A stretch of 64,000 bases of DNA from CAIWAH01 sp964602595. GTDB taxonomy: Bacteria; Verrucomicrobiota; Verrucomicrobiia; Limisphaerales; UBA9464. The first letter of the stretch is position 1, and every line of letters begins with the position of its first letter. The stretch spans positions 186,001 to 250,000 of the forward strand of contig CAZRRO010000002.1 of NCBI GenBank assembly GCA_964602595.1, written 5' to 3'. Shown one piece after another: positions 41,394 to 50,758 of the stretch. The position numbers and the translations under genes are program-made. The notes under the pieces are model-generated. The model was given only the letters and a program-made list of their open reading frames with translations, did no database searches and had not been told where the DNA came from.

Positions 41394-42248
41394 TCAGAGC
41401 AGCTTGGCGAAGTTCGCCGCCAACCAGCCGATGAGTGCGGCCACACCGAGGCCGGCGAGGACCGCCAACACCAGCGTGGCCCACCAACTGAGCGGGATGC
41501 GCAGCGGCACGCCGGTGCCGGCTTCCTTGTGCTGGTAGAGCCGGCGCGCGACGAACGTGGCGACGACCGCCACCACGGTGACAAGCGGCACGGCAATCCG
41601 GCCGTTCAGCCGGTCCCAGACCGCTTCCTCCGCGTAGAAGCCGAGTCGCAGGGTGGAAAGCGCCCCGAGCGCGCTCCACAGCCACGCGGTGAAGGCCACG
41701 GTGCGGTTCGTGGCGAGCGCGGCCACGGCGAACCCGAGCGCAAAAACGGCGAAGGGCGCCGCGAACACCAACCCGTAAAGCATCACCGGTTGCCGCACCT
41801 CGACCGTGGCCAGGCCGGTGTCGAGGAAGACGCGGAACAGGACGTCGGAAAAGCTCCGGTCCAGCGCCAGGACATCCATCAGCGTGAGGGCCACGAGCCA
41901 GGTGGCGCCGACCAGGAACCGCGCCGTGAAGCGCTGCGACCGGGTGGGCGGAAAGGCGAAGGAGAACTCCTCGCAGCCGTGAATCACGTCGGCACCGCCG
42001 AAGGCCGGCCCGGCCACCAACGCGAAGACGAAACCCACCACGAGGACCCAGAGCGGATGCGCCACCAACGGCAGCAGCCACACCACGGCGAGCCAGCCGA
42101 TGAGGAAACACAGCAGCAGCCGGCTGTGCATGAACCACTCGCTCCAGAACAACGCCCGCCAGAGCCGGACGGGCGTCGGTCCACCGGTCACGGGCTCGCG
42201 CGCCTCCTCAGGCACGAGCTGCAGCACGGGTTGGGAAGTGGCGGGCAT
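41394..42248 (-). CDS. Integral membrane protein, ABC-2-permease-like
   Basis: 284 residues with about six membrane helices (LLLCFLIGWLAVVWLL, LWVLVVGFVFALVAGP, FLVGATWLVALTLM, VMLYGLVFAAPFAVFALGF, ending LVLAVLAGLGVAALIGWL). The FAFPPTRSQRFTARF segment after the second helix resembles ABC-2 transporter permeases of the export type. No ATPase gene is near. ATG at 42248 lies 10 bases after the pseudopilin-like gene, and it is last in the run propeller, pseudopilin, membrane protein. Confidence 0.6.
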   Translation of the reverse strand: MPATSQPVLQLVPEEAREPVTGGPTPVRLWRALFWSEWFMHSRLLLCFLIGWLAVVWLLPLVAHPLWVLVVGFVFALVAGPAFGGADVIHGCEEFSFAFPPTRSQRFTARFLVGATWLVALTLMDVLALDRSFSDVLFRVFLDTGLATVEVRQPVMLYGLVFAAPFAVFALGFAVAALATNRTVAFTAWLWSALGALSTLRLGFYAEEAVWDRLNGRIAVPLVTVVAVVATFVARRLYQHKEAGTGVPLRIPLSWWATLVLAVLAGLGVAALIGWLAANFAKLL

Positions 42249-42258
42249 GGCGGACGGT

Positions 42259-43035
42259 TCAACGCTGCGGCGGCACGGAGTCGAGGTAGAATTCCCACGG
42301 GTATTCCGTGCCGGGCGCGGGTTGGACGGCGGTGGTCGTGATCTCGGCGCCCGGCCCCGGGTTGCCGGACGAGCGGAAAATCCTCCGGGCCACGACCGCA
42401 CCATCCTGCTGCGCACGATAGGTCTGGCCTTCCCACAGCAGGAACGGTTTGGCGCCGGGCGGCAGCGAACTGGGCGGCACCTTGACGCCGTGCAACTGGC
42501 ACACGGCGAGCCCGGCGTCCTTGCCCGTCGCGGTCAGACGCTGCCAAGCCTGCTTTCGCCAGCCCAAGGTGTGCAGGTAGGAGAACGAAACCGATTCGAC
42601 GGACTCGGACAGTTCCGCCTGCCACGAGCCGGTCTCCGGATTGCCGAACAGGGTCCGGTCCAGATTCCACGGTTCCTGCGAGGCGTTGGCGACGTTGCCC
42701 CAGGCCGTGTTGGTGCTCGCGACCACCCGGGTCGCCGGATCGCTCGGGCAGAGCAGGATTCGAGGTTCCGCCACCCAGTTGGAACGCTGGCTGAGCCGTG
42801 TGACCGAGCGCGGCCGTTTGCCGGTTTCCCGCGTGTAGATTTCGATGGCCGTGATCAGTTGCCGGAGATTGCCGGAGCAGACCGTTTGCTGCGCCCGCAG
42901 CTTGGCTCCCGCGATCGAGGAGGCGACCAACGTCGCCAGCACCGCGATCAGCGCGAGCACGGTGAGCAGTTCCACCAGGGTGAACGCAGACCGGCGACCG
43001 CCACCGCGGGCCAATGAGTCGGGTCCGGGCGTCAT
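42259..43035 (-). CDS. Type II pseudopilin-like (prepilin-type N-methylation) protein
   Basis: 258 residues. The N-terminus is a prepilin leader: RRSAFTLVELLTVLALIAVLATL, with cleavage expected before F and alanine in place of the usual glycine at -1. The globular part has CSGNLRQLITAIEIYTRETG, typical of the many Verrucomicrobia and Planctomycetes DUF1559/GspG-like pseudopilins, and two cysteines. The family is membrane-anchored and faces the periplasm. It overlaps the propeller gene stop by four bases (ATGA), so the two are coupled. Confidence 0.8.
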   Translation of the reverse strand: MTPGPDSLARGGGRRSAFTLVELLTVLALIAVLATLVASSIAGAKLRAQQTVCSGNLRQLITAIEIYTRETGKRPRSVTRLSQRSNWVAEPRILLCPSDPATRVVASTNTAWGNVANASQEPWNLDRTLFGNPETGSWQAELSESVESVSFSYLHTLGWRKQAWQRLTATGKDAGLAVCQLHGVKVPPSSLPPGAKPFLLWEGQTYRAQQDGAVVARRIFRSSGNPGPGAEITTTAVQPAPGTEYPWEFYLDSVPPQR

Positions 43036-46000
43036 GGTTGGACCGGCACATGCCAGAGCCCGTAGGCACCGCGCGGCAACCATAGGCCGCCGGCCGCAGT
43101 GGCGTCGCCCGATTCAGGACCGGTCCACAGCGTGCAGGGGCGCGCGCCGGCGCCGGTCAGCGTGAGCGGATCGGTTCCCTGCGGGGAGAGAAACAGGAAG
43201 TCGCTCGCCGAGCTGGCCACGACCACGTCGGCGAACTCCCGGAACGCGGTCACCGCCGAGCCGGTCGCGAGTGAACCTTGGCGGGCAAACTGGCCGTCTG
43301 GAGTCAGCGCCCAGGCTTCGAGGGTTGGTCCGCCTTCCGCCGGCGGCGTGGACTGGCCGACCCACACCGCGCCGTTGGCGCGCACCAAGATTGGTGTCAG
43401 GCGGTCGGCCGGCGCCAACGTTAGCCGGGCGACCAGGCTGGCGCTGATGCCGTCGTAAGCCAGCGCCAGGAGTTCGCTGGGCTGCGCCGCCTGGCCATTC
43501 CAGGCGACTTGGCCCGGGTTTCGCGCATAGAGCAGTTGTCCCGCGTGCGACACGCCGACCAATTCGGCCGGCAAGTCGGCGGGCGGGCGGACGACGGGCG
43601 ACGCCGGATCGGCGAAGTCCAGCACATGCAACCGGAAGGTGTTTTGCCACTCCAGCTTCTGGCCCAGACCGGCGTCCGTCATCGTTGTGTCCGGCACCGC
43701 GACGCTTCGGCGTTCGCTCAGGTAGATTTTCCCGCCGACGCCGAAGGACTCCGAGAACTGGGCCGTGCCGAGTTCAACATCCAATCGCGCATAGGAAGTC
43801 AGCCGCGGTTCCGTCGTGCCGACGTCGAAGGCCAGGAAGTGACGCGCGTTGCTGCCCCAACCGGGCCACCACCCGCCACCGGGGAAAATTCCGATCGGAT
43901 TGGCGACATCCAATTGTTGGACCCCCAGGGAAACCGTGGGCCAGAAGCCGCCGCCAAACCAGCCACCCCAAGCATTCGCCTTTTCGGTCCACACCAGAGT
44001 GCGGGCATCCGTCCATAGCGGTTTCAGTTCATAGCCGCCGACTCCGGCCGGAAGAGCCTGCCGATCTTGCGCCACCACTTGAAGCCGGTCGTCGGGCCAA
44101 CTGATCACACTGAAGGCGCTTTCGGCGGGAATTGGGATGGATCGCCATTCGGTGTTCACGACCACATTGGTCTCCCGCACCGGCGGCTGGGTTTCCAGCT
44201 CCATGCGCACGACGGCGTTGGTCACGGGCAGGTCGGGCTGCGGCGTGATTTCCAGGCGCCAGACCAGCCGATTGGTCACGTAACCGGGCGAATCTGGCGT
44301 GGGCGGCATGTCAACTTCGCGCCAGACCTGAGTGAGGTTCGTGAGGGGCGGCTGCGGCCGGAGTTCGACGGTGAAGTTCGTGAACCAAACCCACTTCGGC
44401 GGCAGCTCCCGGGTGATGACGGTTTCATTGGTCACCCGAACTTCCTCGTAGCGGAAGCTCTCGGGCTGGTGCTGGAGCAGGTAAAGGCGTCCGTCGCGCA
44501 CATCCGCGCCGACGACCGGCAGGCTCAGCAACGGCAACGTGGCCACGGCCGTCTCGGGGGCTGAGGAATGGGTCAGCACGACCCGATTGGATGGCCAGTA
44601 AGCCAACTGGACCAGGCGGTCGCCGGCGACGAACACACGGTCCACCTGATGCGTCAGCGCCAGTTCACCCCGCACCTGCGGGTGGTCGCGGTCGGCAATG
44701 TCGGCCATCAGCACGGCGTCGCCCGCGAGCGACACGACCCGGTCACCCAGCACCGTTGCGCGCCGGGCGGGAAAGCTATGATCAATTACTCCGCGGGCGC
44801 GCAGCGAACCGGCGCCCCGGTCATAATCCACCAACTGCATGCCGCTGAACCAGCCGTTGACCTGCGCCGGTTTCTGGCCGGACCACGGCACGAGCAGCAA
44901 GCCGGCCTCCGGCAAGACCGCGAGCGCCTTCTCGTCGTTGTTGGCCTCGGTCCACGACCAGCCTTCACCCAGCAGGACCTTGCTGAGCAATCCCGGCTTG
45001 GTGGCGTCCTTCACGTCGAAGAGCGACAACGCGGCCCGGCCACCCTCCACGCCAACCGCCAGCAACTGGTCCCCGAGCGGGTGCAGGTAGTTCGACCAGC
45101 CGGGCACCTCGAGCTTGCCCCGCACGGCGGGTTTGGCCGGATTGCTCAGGTCCACGATCCAAAGTGGATCAACCCGGAGGAAGGTGACAACGTAAACCCG
45201 ATTGCCCTCGAAGCGCGTGCCATAAACCGACTGGTTGTTGATCAGGGTCAGTTCGGCGAGCCGGGCAGGCTGGTCCGGTTGGGCCAGCGAGAAGGTCTCC
45301 AGCACGGCGCGCGGCGGTTGCCACGTCCATTGTTCGGTCACCTGGCCGGTGACGGGATCCACCACCGGCTGCACCGAGCCCGTGTTACCGGCCTCGGAAA
45401 CGACCGTCAGCACGTCACCGTTGAGGCCCAACTTGAACTTGCTGTCCACCCGGCCCGCAGTCAGCAGCGTTCCGGCCTGGCGAATTTCCCCGCGGGGATC
45501 GCTGATGTCGAAGAGGAGGACCGACTGATTGCCAGCGAGGGCCCAGGAGGCCAGTCGTTCGTTGGGCGCCGGCGTGCGGGTGCCGGTGGTGGCGACGAAC
45601 AGCCAACGGTCCGTCGCCATGATCGCGTTGGGCGAAGCCGCGAGTTCCATCGCCGCCCGGACGCCCGGCTGGCGCGGATCGGCAAGATCAAGACCCGCGA
45701 CGGTCGTGCGCGGTTCGCCCGGCTGCCAAATCATGCCGGCGCCATTGGGACTCGGCTCCGCGGGGGGCTGGAACCAGGTGAAGCTCGCGGTGTAGAGGAC
45801 GTCCCCGACCAACCGGCTTTCCCGCAGCGCGCCCGCCAGTGCCACCCGACCATGCAGGCTGGGCTGACCGTCGCGCACGGCAACGAGGATCACCTCGGAA
45901 TTGTTGTCGCAGCCACTCTGGGCAAGCAGGGCGAGCCAAACCGTGCCGTCGCCCGTGTCGGCCGGCAGCCGATACATCTGTTCGCCCCAAACAGCGAGCG

Positions 46001-46607
46001 GCAGCGTGCCGCGCACCCGTGGTGCATCGGGATCCGTCACGTCGATGACCTGCAATCCGCGTTGCTGGTTGAAGAAGTAGATCGTGCGGCCCTCGACCTT
46101 CCAGATGTCGGACTCCACCACTGCCCGCCCCGGGCCGTTCAAGTTCAGGTCGGTGCCCGTGATGGGCCCGGCGGTGGTGGGAATCGTGGCCGCGCCGCCA
46201 AAATCCACCACGCCAGGCACGGCCCGCGTTTCGGACACCGTCGTCAGCGGCGAGAACGTCGTCGGTCCGCGGAAAAAGCCCGCGGGCAGCGCCAGTTCCG
46301 TCTCGGCCTCGTCGCGCACGCGCAGCAATTCCGCCTCCGCGGCGGAGGCCGGGAGCAGGAAGGTGAGTTCACCTGCCGTGCCGTCCGTCCACTTGACGTC
46401 GCGCGGCGTCCAGGTGCCCCGGCCCAGCTTGGGGCGCGATTCCAAGGTGACGCGCCGAACCCCGGCCGGCACCCGCACGGAAACGACGACGGACTGGTCT
46501 TCCAAGACGATGCCCGTGATGGCCGTCGTCTCGGCCGGGGCCGCCACCAGGGGCAGACCCAAGCCGGCCAACAGGGTCAGGGCCAGGAGCAGGGAGGAAG
46601 ATTTCAT
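43032..46607 (-). CDS. Large secreted beta-propeller protein
   Basis: 1191 residues with a signal peptide (SLLLALTLLAGLGLPLVAAPA). The body contains repeated propeller-like blades: GLQVIDVTDPDAPRVRGTL, VLLFDISDPRGEIRQAGTL, LWIVDLSNPAKPAVRGKLEV, ALSLFDVKDATKPGLLSKV and VLMADIADRDHPQVRGEL. These match LVIVP/Beta_propel-type repeats of extracellular proteins. The C-terminal third has more blades (FLAFDVGTTEPRLTSYA, LHVLDFADPASPVVRP). It is probably a surface adhesin or scaffold, with no enzyme motif. ATG at 46607 begins the signal peptide, and it heads a three-gene minus-strand run. Confidence 0.75.
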   Translation of the reverse strand: MKSSSLLLALTLLAGLGLPLVAAPAETTAITGIVLEDQSVVVSVRVPAGVRRVTLESRPKLGRGTWTPRDVKWTDGTAGELTFLLPASAAEAELLRVRDEAETELALPAGFFRGPTTFSPLTTVSETRAVPGVVDFGGAATIPTTAGPITGTDLNLNGPGRAVVESDIWKVEGRTIYFFNQQRGLQVIDVTDPDAPRVRGTLPLAVWGEQMYRLPADTGDGTVWLALLAQSGCDNNSEVILVAVRDGQPSLHGRVALAGALRESRLVGDVLYTASFTWFQPPAEPSPNGAGMIWQPGEPRTTVAGLDLADPRQPGVRAAMELAASPNAIMATDRWLFVATTGTRTPAPNERLASWALAGNQSVLLFDISDPRGEIRQAGTLLTAGRVDSKFKLGLNGDVLTVVSEAGNTGSVQPVVDPVTGQVTEQWTWQPPRAVLETFSLAQPDQPARLAELTLINNQSVYGTRFEGNRVYVVTFLRVDPLWIVDLSNPAKPAVRGKLEVPGWSNYLHPLGDQLLAVGVEGGRAALSLFDVKDATKPGLLSKVLLGEGWSWTEANNDEKALAVLPEAGLLLVPWSGQKPAQVNGWFSGMQLVDYDRGAGSLRARGVIDHSFPARRATVLGDRVVSLAGDAVLMADIADRDHPQVRGELALTHQVDRVFVAGDRLVQLAYWPSNRVVLTHSSAPETAVATLPLLSLPVVGADVRDGRLYLLQHQPESFRYEEVRVTNETVITRELPPKWVWFTNFTVELRPQPPLTNLTQVWREVDMPPTPDSPGYVTNRLVWRLEITPQPDLPVTNAVVRMELETQPPVRETNVVVNTEWRSIPIPAESAFSVISWPDDRLQVVAQDRQALPAGVGGYELKPLWTDARTLVWTEKANAWGGWFGGGFWPTVSLGVQQLDVANPIGIFPGGGWWPGWGSNARHFLAFDVGTTEPRLTSYARLDVELGTAQFSESFGVGGKIYLSERRSVAVPDTTMTDAGLGQKLEWQNTFRLHVLDFADPASPVVRPPADLPAELVGVSHAGQLLYARNPGQVAWNGQAAQPSELLALAYDGISASLVARLTLAPADRLTPILVRANGAVWVGQSTPPAEGGPTLEAWALTPDGQFARQGSLATGSAVTAFREFADVVVASSASDFLFLSPQGTDPLTLTGAGARPCTLWTGPESGDATAAGGLWLPRGAYGLWHVPVQP

Positions 46608-46722
46608 GGGACGGCGGACGACCGGGAAAGTGTATGGCAGTCGCCATACTGAGGCAAGGAACGCATTCATGGCTTGGAGGTGCTTTGAAAGGGAACCGCG
46701 GCTCCGGCGGCGGGGCGAGACT

Positions 46723-47964
46723 TCATGGCGGGTTGACGGCGGAACCGCCGCCAAGAATCGGGCCGGTTGGCTGAGGGGAACCACCAACCGGTTCCAAGGA
46801 CATGAACACGCCGGCCGGCGCGGTGTGCTCGAAGGTGACGACGGAGATCGGGCTCGTGGAGTTGGGCACCACGCCCAAGCTGGTCACCGTGCCATCCGCC
46901 GACCGGTTCCAGAGCTGGTATTGCCCGCTCCGCGCAGTGGGAATCGCCAGCGCGTTGAGTCCGGTTTCCGGCAGGCTGAAGACGATGGGACTGATTGACG
47001 ACAGTTCCGGATTCGCGATCGCCGGGCCGGCGCCATTTCCGGCGGTAGCCAGCGAAATGGTCGCTTCGCCCGGCTCCGGCGCGGCCGGCACGACGGACAC
47101 GACGCCGACGGTTTCCGGCGGCGGCGCCTGCGGATCGGTCTCGTTCACGGCACCACCGGCGGCCGTCGGGTCGGTTGCTGAAGTCACCGTCGGCGGCAAC
47201 TGGGTGGCCGCGAGGCGTTCCGCGGCCAGGCGGGCAAGGGTTTCGGCGAGGTTGACTCCCTTGCCATCCTGGCCCGTGCCGGCGAAGGCATTGGTGAAGC
47301 CCGGGTTTCCGAGGTGGAAAACATGTAGCCGGGTGACCCCGCCCGGCACGGTCATCTGCTGGGTCAGCACCTGGCTCAACGTCGCGACCTGGGCTGTCAG
47401 GGCCCGCACCCGCCGCTCGAGCAGCACTTTTTCGGGATCGCGGGCCGCCGGGGCGAGGTCCGGAGCGGGCCGCGGCGCACTCACCACTGTTTCCGCCGCC
47501 GGGACGCGCGGGGCCGGAGTCGGTTTCGGAACGAGGTCGCCGGCCGGGTGGGCCCCCGGTTCCGCCGCCGGGATCGCCAAAACTGGGGTGACCGTCACCC
47601 GCGAACTCGGCCGCGGATTCCACCACGAATGGAGGCCGGCACCGAGGGCCAGGCAGGCAGCGGCCGCGAGCAACCGCTGGCCCCAGCGTTGGGCAGCCGC
47701 GGGGAACTTCAGCACCGGCGCGTCATCGGAGCGGGTCTGTGCCGAGATCCGTCCCCACACCGAGAGCGGAGCCGCGGGCGCGGGTTCCTGGAATACCTCC
47801 GCGTCCAGGCTGGCTTGGACGTCGCGCACCAACTCGCGGAGACCGGCGTCGCGGCTCAGTTGCGATTCGAACTGGCGCCGCTCGTCCGGGGGCAACAGGT
47901 CCAGCGCGTAAAGGCTGGCCTGCTCCTCGGTGGCGGCGTCGAAAGTGGGACGGAGTTCAGTCAT
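46723..47964 (-). CDS. RskA-type membrane anti-sigma factor
   Basis: 413 residues. The cytoplasmic N-terminal part (~1-90) contains EEQASLYALDLLPPDERRQFE, the RskA-type sigma-binding start. One membrane helix lies at ~96-115 (RLLAAAACLALGAGLHSWW). The long periplasmic part ends in the RskA signature (QYQLWNRSADGTVTSLGVV, VFMSLEPVGGSPQPTGPIL). It should sequester the ECF sigma factor encoded just upstream, with an 8-base gene overlap. It is longer than usual, with ~150 low-complexity residues (P, A, T) between helix and signature, perhaps a sensing region. Confidence 0.85.
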   Translation of the reverse strand: MTELRPTFDAATEEQASLYALDLLPPDERRQFESQLSRDAGLRELVRDVQASLDAEVFQEPAPAAPLSVWGRISAQTRSDDAPVLKFPAAAQRWGQRLLAAAACLALGAGLHSWWNPRPSSRVTVTPVLAIPAAEPGAHPAGDLVPKPTPAPRVPAAETVVSAPRPAPDLAPAARDPEKVLLERRVRALTAQVATLSQVLTQQMTVPGGVTRLHVFHLGNPGFTNAFAGTGQDGKGVNLAETLARLAAERLAATQLPPTVTSATDPTAAGGAVNETDPQAPPPETVGVVSVVPAAPEPGEATISLATAGNGAGPAIANPELSSISPIVFSLPETGLNALAIPTARSGQYQLWNRSADGTVTSLGVVPNSTSPISVVTFEHTAPAGVFMSLEPVGGSPQPTGPILGGGSAVNPP

Positions 47965-48616
47965 GGCGTTCCTTGAGCCGCTGGCGCAGGGCCAGCATTC
48001 CCCGGCGAATCCGGGCCTTGATGGTGCCGAGGGGTTCCCCCGTGGTGCGGGCGATTTCCTCCTGGGTGCAACCGCGGTAGAAGGCGAGTTCGATGGCGGT
48101 CCGCTGTTCCGCCGGCAGGCTGCCCAATGCCCGGCCGACGCGGCGGGCGGATTCCGCATCAGTCAGTCGGGTAAAGGCGTTTTCCTCCTGCACTCCATCG
48201 GCGTCAGCAACGGCGCGGAACCGTTCCAGGCCGGTCTGCCGCCGCGACCGCTGGCGCAGGCGATCCAACGCCAGCCCGCGGGCAACCATGATCATCCACG
48301 TCAGCGGACCGGCCTTCGCGGCATCGTAACGGCCGGCGCGTTTCCAGAGCTGGACGAACGTATCCTGCAGGATCTCCTCCGCTTCCCGCACGTCACCCAG
48401 GATGCGTTCCAGCAAGCGCAACAGTGCGCCGGCCCGCCGCCGATAAAGTTCGGCCAGCGCGCCCGAGTGACCGGCGGCCAATTCGGCCAGCAACCGGGCA
48501 TCGACGGCCGGATCCAGGTCCGTCGTTGCCGCCACGCCGGCCGGGACCGGGCCGTTTCCGGGAAACGGAATCGGCGGCTCAGGCTCTGGGGCGGGCTGCG
48601 GCATGCGGTCGGACAC
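47957..48616 (-). CDS. ECF-type RNA polymerase sigma factor
   Basis: 219 residues. The sigma-2 region (ALAELYRRRAGALLRLL ... AEEILQDTFVQLWKRA ... DRLRQRSRR) and sigma-4 region (LPAEQRTAIELAFYRGCTQEEIA ... LGTIKARIRRGMLAL) are both clear, which places it in the ECF family (SigK-like, paired with RskA). A proline-rich N-terminal tail of ~35 residues precedes region 2. It overlaps its anti-sigma by 8 bases, which suggests translational coupling. In-frame ATG at 48604 is an alternative start. It is divergent from purF with 174 bases between starts, where both promoters should lie. Confidence 0.9.
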   Translation of the reverse strand: MSDRMPQPAPEPEPPIPFPGNGPVPAGVAATTDLDPAVDARLLAELAAGHSGALAELYRRRAGALLRLLERILGDVREAEEILQDTFVQLWKRAGRYDAAKAGPLTWMIMVARGLALDRLRQRSRRQTGLERFRAVADADGVQEENAFTRLTDAESARRVGRALGSLPAEQRTAIELAFYRGCTQEEIARTTGEPLGTIKARIRRGMLALRQRLKERHD

Positions 48617-48790
48617 GGTTCTGCGGGACTATCCGACGACGGGGCAGGATTGGATGCAGAATTCTCGGCCCGGTGCCCGTAAGCCTGACACGCCTTCGTC
48701 AAGGGGGAAGTCCGTCCCCTGGACGAGTTCGGCGGCGACCCCGAAATTTCCTTCCGTTCCCCGGCCTGCCCCCCATCTTCCGGCCGTCTC

Positions 48791-50260
48791 GTGGATACGC
48801 CTTCTCATCCGAAACACTATTGTGGCGTCTTTGGCGTCTTCGGCCATCCGAACGCCGCCGAACTCACCTACTACGGGCTCTACGCGCTCCAGCACCGGGG
48901 TCAGGAGTCCGCCGGCATCGTCACTACCGACGGCGAGAAGTTCTATGCCCACAAGGGCATGGGACTCGTGCCGGCCGTGTTCACTGGCGAGGTGCTGCAC
49001 GACCTCGTCGGACCGGCCGCGATCGGGCACACCCGCTACTCGACGACCGGTTCCTCGAACTTGGCCAACGCGCAGCCGCTGATGGTGGACTGCTCGAAGG
49101 GCAAGATCGCCATCGCCCATAACGGCAACCTGACCAACGCCTCGATGCTCCGGGACGAACTGGAGGCGAGCGGATCCATTTTCCAGACGACGGTGGATTC
49201 CGAGATCATCGTCCATCTTTTGGCCCAGCCGGTCCGCCCCGGCGGACGCAGCGCGTTGGTCGAGGCGGTCCGCCGCATCGAGGGCGCCTATTCACTGGTG
49301 ATCCTCACGGAGAAGGAGCTCATCGGCGTCCGTGACCCGCATGGGTTCCGCCCGCTGAGCCTGGGCCGTTTGGCGAATGGCGCCTACGTGTTGGCCAGCG
49401 AGACGTGTGCCTTCGACCTGATCCAGGCGCAATTTGTCCGGGACGTGGAACCCGGTGAGATCGTGGTGATCAGTGAGTCCGGGCTGCAGTCCATCCAGGC
49501 GTTCCCGGAACACACCCGGAAGGCCTTCTGCATCTTCGAATACGTCTATTTTGCCCGCCCGGATTCGACGATCGCCGGAAGCAATGTTTACAAGGTCCGC
49601 ACCGAGATGGGCCGCCAGTTGGCCCGCGAGGCGGCCATCGACGCCGATGTCGTCGTGCCGGTGCCCGACAGCGGCGTGTGCGCGGCGCTCGGCTATTCGC
49701 TGGAGAGCGGCATCCCGTTCGAGATGGCGTTCGTCCGCAACCACTACGTCGGGCGCAGTTTCCTTCAGCCGTCGCAGCTCATCCGCGACTTCGCGGTGCG
49801 GGTGAAGCTCAACCTCATCGGCGACCTCGTGAAGGGTAAGCGCGTCATCATCGTGGACGACTCGATCGTGCGCGGCACCACCAGCAAGGCGCGGGTCGCC
49901 AGCCTCAAGGAAGCCGGCGCCACCGAGGTCCACTTCATGGTCAGCTGTCCGCCGCACGTAAACCCGTGCGTCTACGGCATTGATTTCCCGGAGCGCAACA
50001 AGCTGATGGCGGCCACGAACACGCAGGAAGAAATCCGGAAGTTCCTGAACGCCGATTCGCTGACCTACCTGACGCTCGACGGCATGGTGAAGGCGACCGG
50101 CCACCCGAAGAGCAACTTCTGCCTCGCCTGCTACACCGGCGACTACCCGGTGCCCTACGACGCGTCGGTGGACAAACACATCATCGAGCGTCAGCGCGCG
50201 CGCGGCGGCGGGCTGGGTGCCGAACTGGCCGCCGAGGCCGCCCAGCGGCGGTTGCTCTGA
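48791..50260 (+). CDS. purF: Amidophosphoribosyltransferase
   Basis: 489 residues. It catalyses the first step of purine synthesis, transferring glutamine amide nitrogen to PRPP. The N-terminal Ntn glutaminase domain has the nucleophile C11 (YCGVFGVFG) after a 10-residue propeptide, then YALQHRGQESAGI and GHTRYSTTG. The C-terminal phosphoribosyltransferase domain has RVIIVDDSIVRGTTS. CxxC-type cysteines near the end (NFCLACYTGDY) could hold the [4Fe-4S] cluster of the B. subtilis-type enzyme. The start is a GTG, supported by the propeptide length. Confidence 0.96.
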   Translation: MDTPSHPKHYCGVFGVFGHPNAAELTYYGLYALQHRGQESAGIVTTDGEKFYAHKGMGLVPAVFTGEVLHDLVGPAAIGHTRYSTTGSSNLANAQPLMVDCSKGKIAIAHNGNLTNASMLRDELEASGSIFQTTVDSEIIVHLLAQPVRPGGRSALVEAVRRIEGAYSLVILTEKELIGVRDPHGFRPLSLGRLANGAYVLASETCAFDLIQAQFVRDVEPGEIVVISESGLQSIQAFPEHTRKAFCIFEYVYFARPDSTIAGSNVYKVRTEMGRQLAREAAIDADVVVPVPDSGVCAALGYSLESGIPFEMAFVRNHYVGRSFLQPSQLIRDFAVRVKLNLIGDLVKGKRVIIVDDSIVRGTTSKARVASLKEAGATEVHFMVSCPPHVNPCVYGIDFPERNKLMAATNTQEEIRKFLNADSLTYLTLDGMVKATGHPKSNFCLACYTGDYPVPYDASVDKHIIERQRARGGGLGAELAAEAAQRRLL

Positions 50261-50293
50261 ACGACGGTCCCGGTCCGTGCGGGAACCGGTGGT

Positions 50294-50626
50294 TCAGTGG
50301 AATTCAAGCAGTTCCACTTCGAACACGAGCGTGGCCTGCGGCGGAATCACGCCCGGATAGCCGTTGGCGCCGTAGGCCAGGTGCGGCGGGATGGTCAGGC
50401 GCACGCGGTCCCCGACCTTCATCGTGGCCACGCCTTGGTCCCAACCGGCGATGACCTGGCCCAATCCTAGGACAAACTCGAAGGGTTCCTTCCGGTCGAC
50501 CGAACTGTCGAACTTGGTGCCGTCCGCCAGCCAGCCGGTGTAGTGGACCACCACGGTGGACCCGCGCTTGGGGGTTGTGCCCTGCCCTTGGGCAAGGACC
50601 TCGATCTTCAGTTCGGCATTGGCCAT
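50294..50626 (-). CDS. FKBP-type peptidyl-prolyl cis-trans isomerase
   Basis: 110 residues, a single FKBP domain: STVVVHYTGWLADGTKFDSS, FEFVLGLGQVIAGWDQGVATMKVGDR and IPPHLAYG followed by TLVFEVELLE. It catalyses proline isomerisation and helps protein folding in the cytoplasm, as no signal peptide is present. ATG at 50626 starts the domain directly; a longer frame upstream is not domain-like. It converges on purF with 33 bases between stops. Confidence 0.93.
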   Translation of the reverse strand: MANAELKIEVLAQGQGTTPKRGSTVVVHYTGWLADGTKFDSSVDRKEPFEFVLGLGQVIAGWDQGVATMKVGDRVRLTIPPHLAYGANGYPGVIPPQATLVFEVELLEFH

Positions 50627-50696
50627 GGGCCAAGCCCACCAGCTCGCGCCGGCCGGGTCAATCCGGCCCGCGGATTCGTCCGCGGGAAAAAACAAA

Positions 50697-50727
50697 ACGC
50701 CCGCAGTCCAGGACGGACCGCGGGCGT
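50697..50727 (-). terminator. Rho-independent terminator of the multihaem cytochrome gene
   Basis: A 13-bp stem with one mismatch (acgcccgcagtcc / ggaccgcgggcgt) and 5-base loop. Read on the minus strand it is followed by TTTGTTTTTT, about 30 bases after the stop of the cytochrome gene. Confidence 0.88.
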
Positions 50728-50758
50728 CGGCTATGACCAGTGACTGGCGCCGGAACGG

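Noticed and set aside
44568..46652. Antisense frame of 694 codons opposite the beta-propeller gene
   Set aside because: No domain or signal, while the sense frame has repeated propeller blades and a signal peptide.
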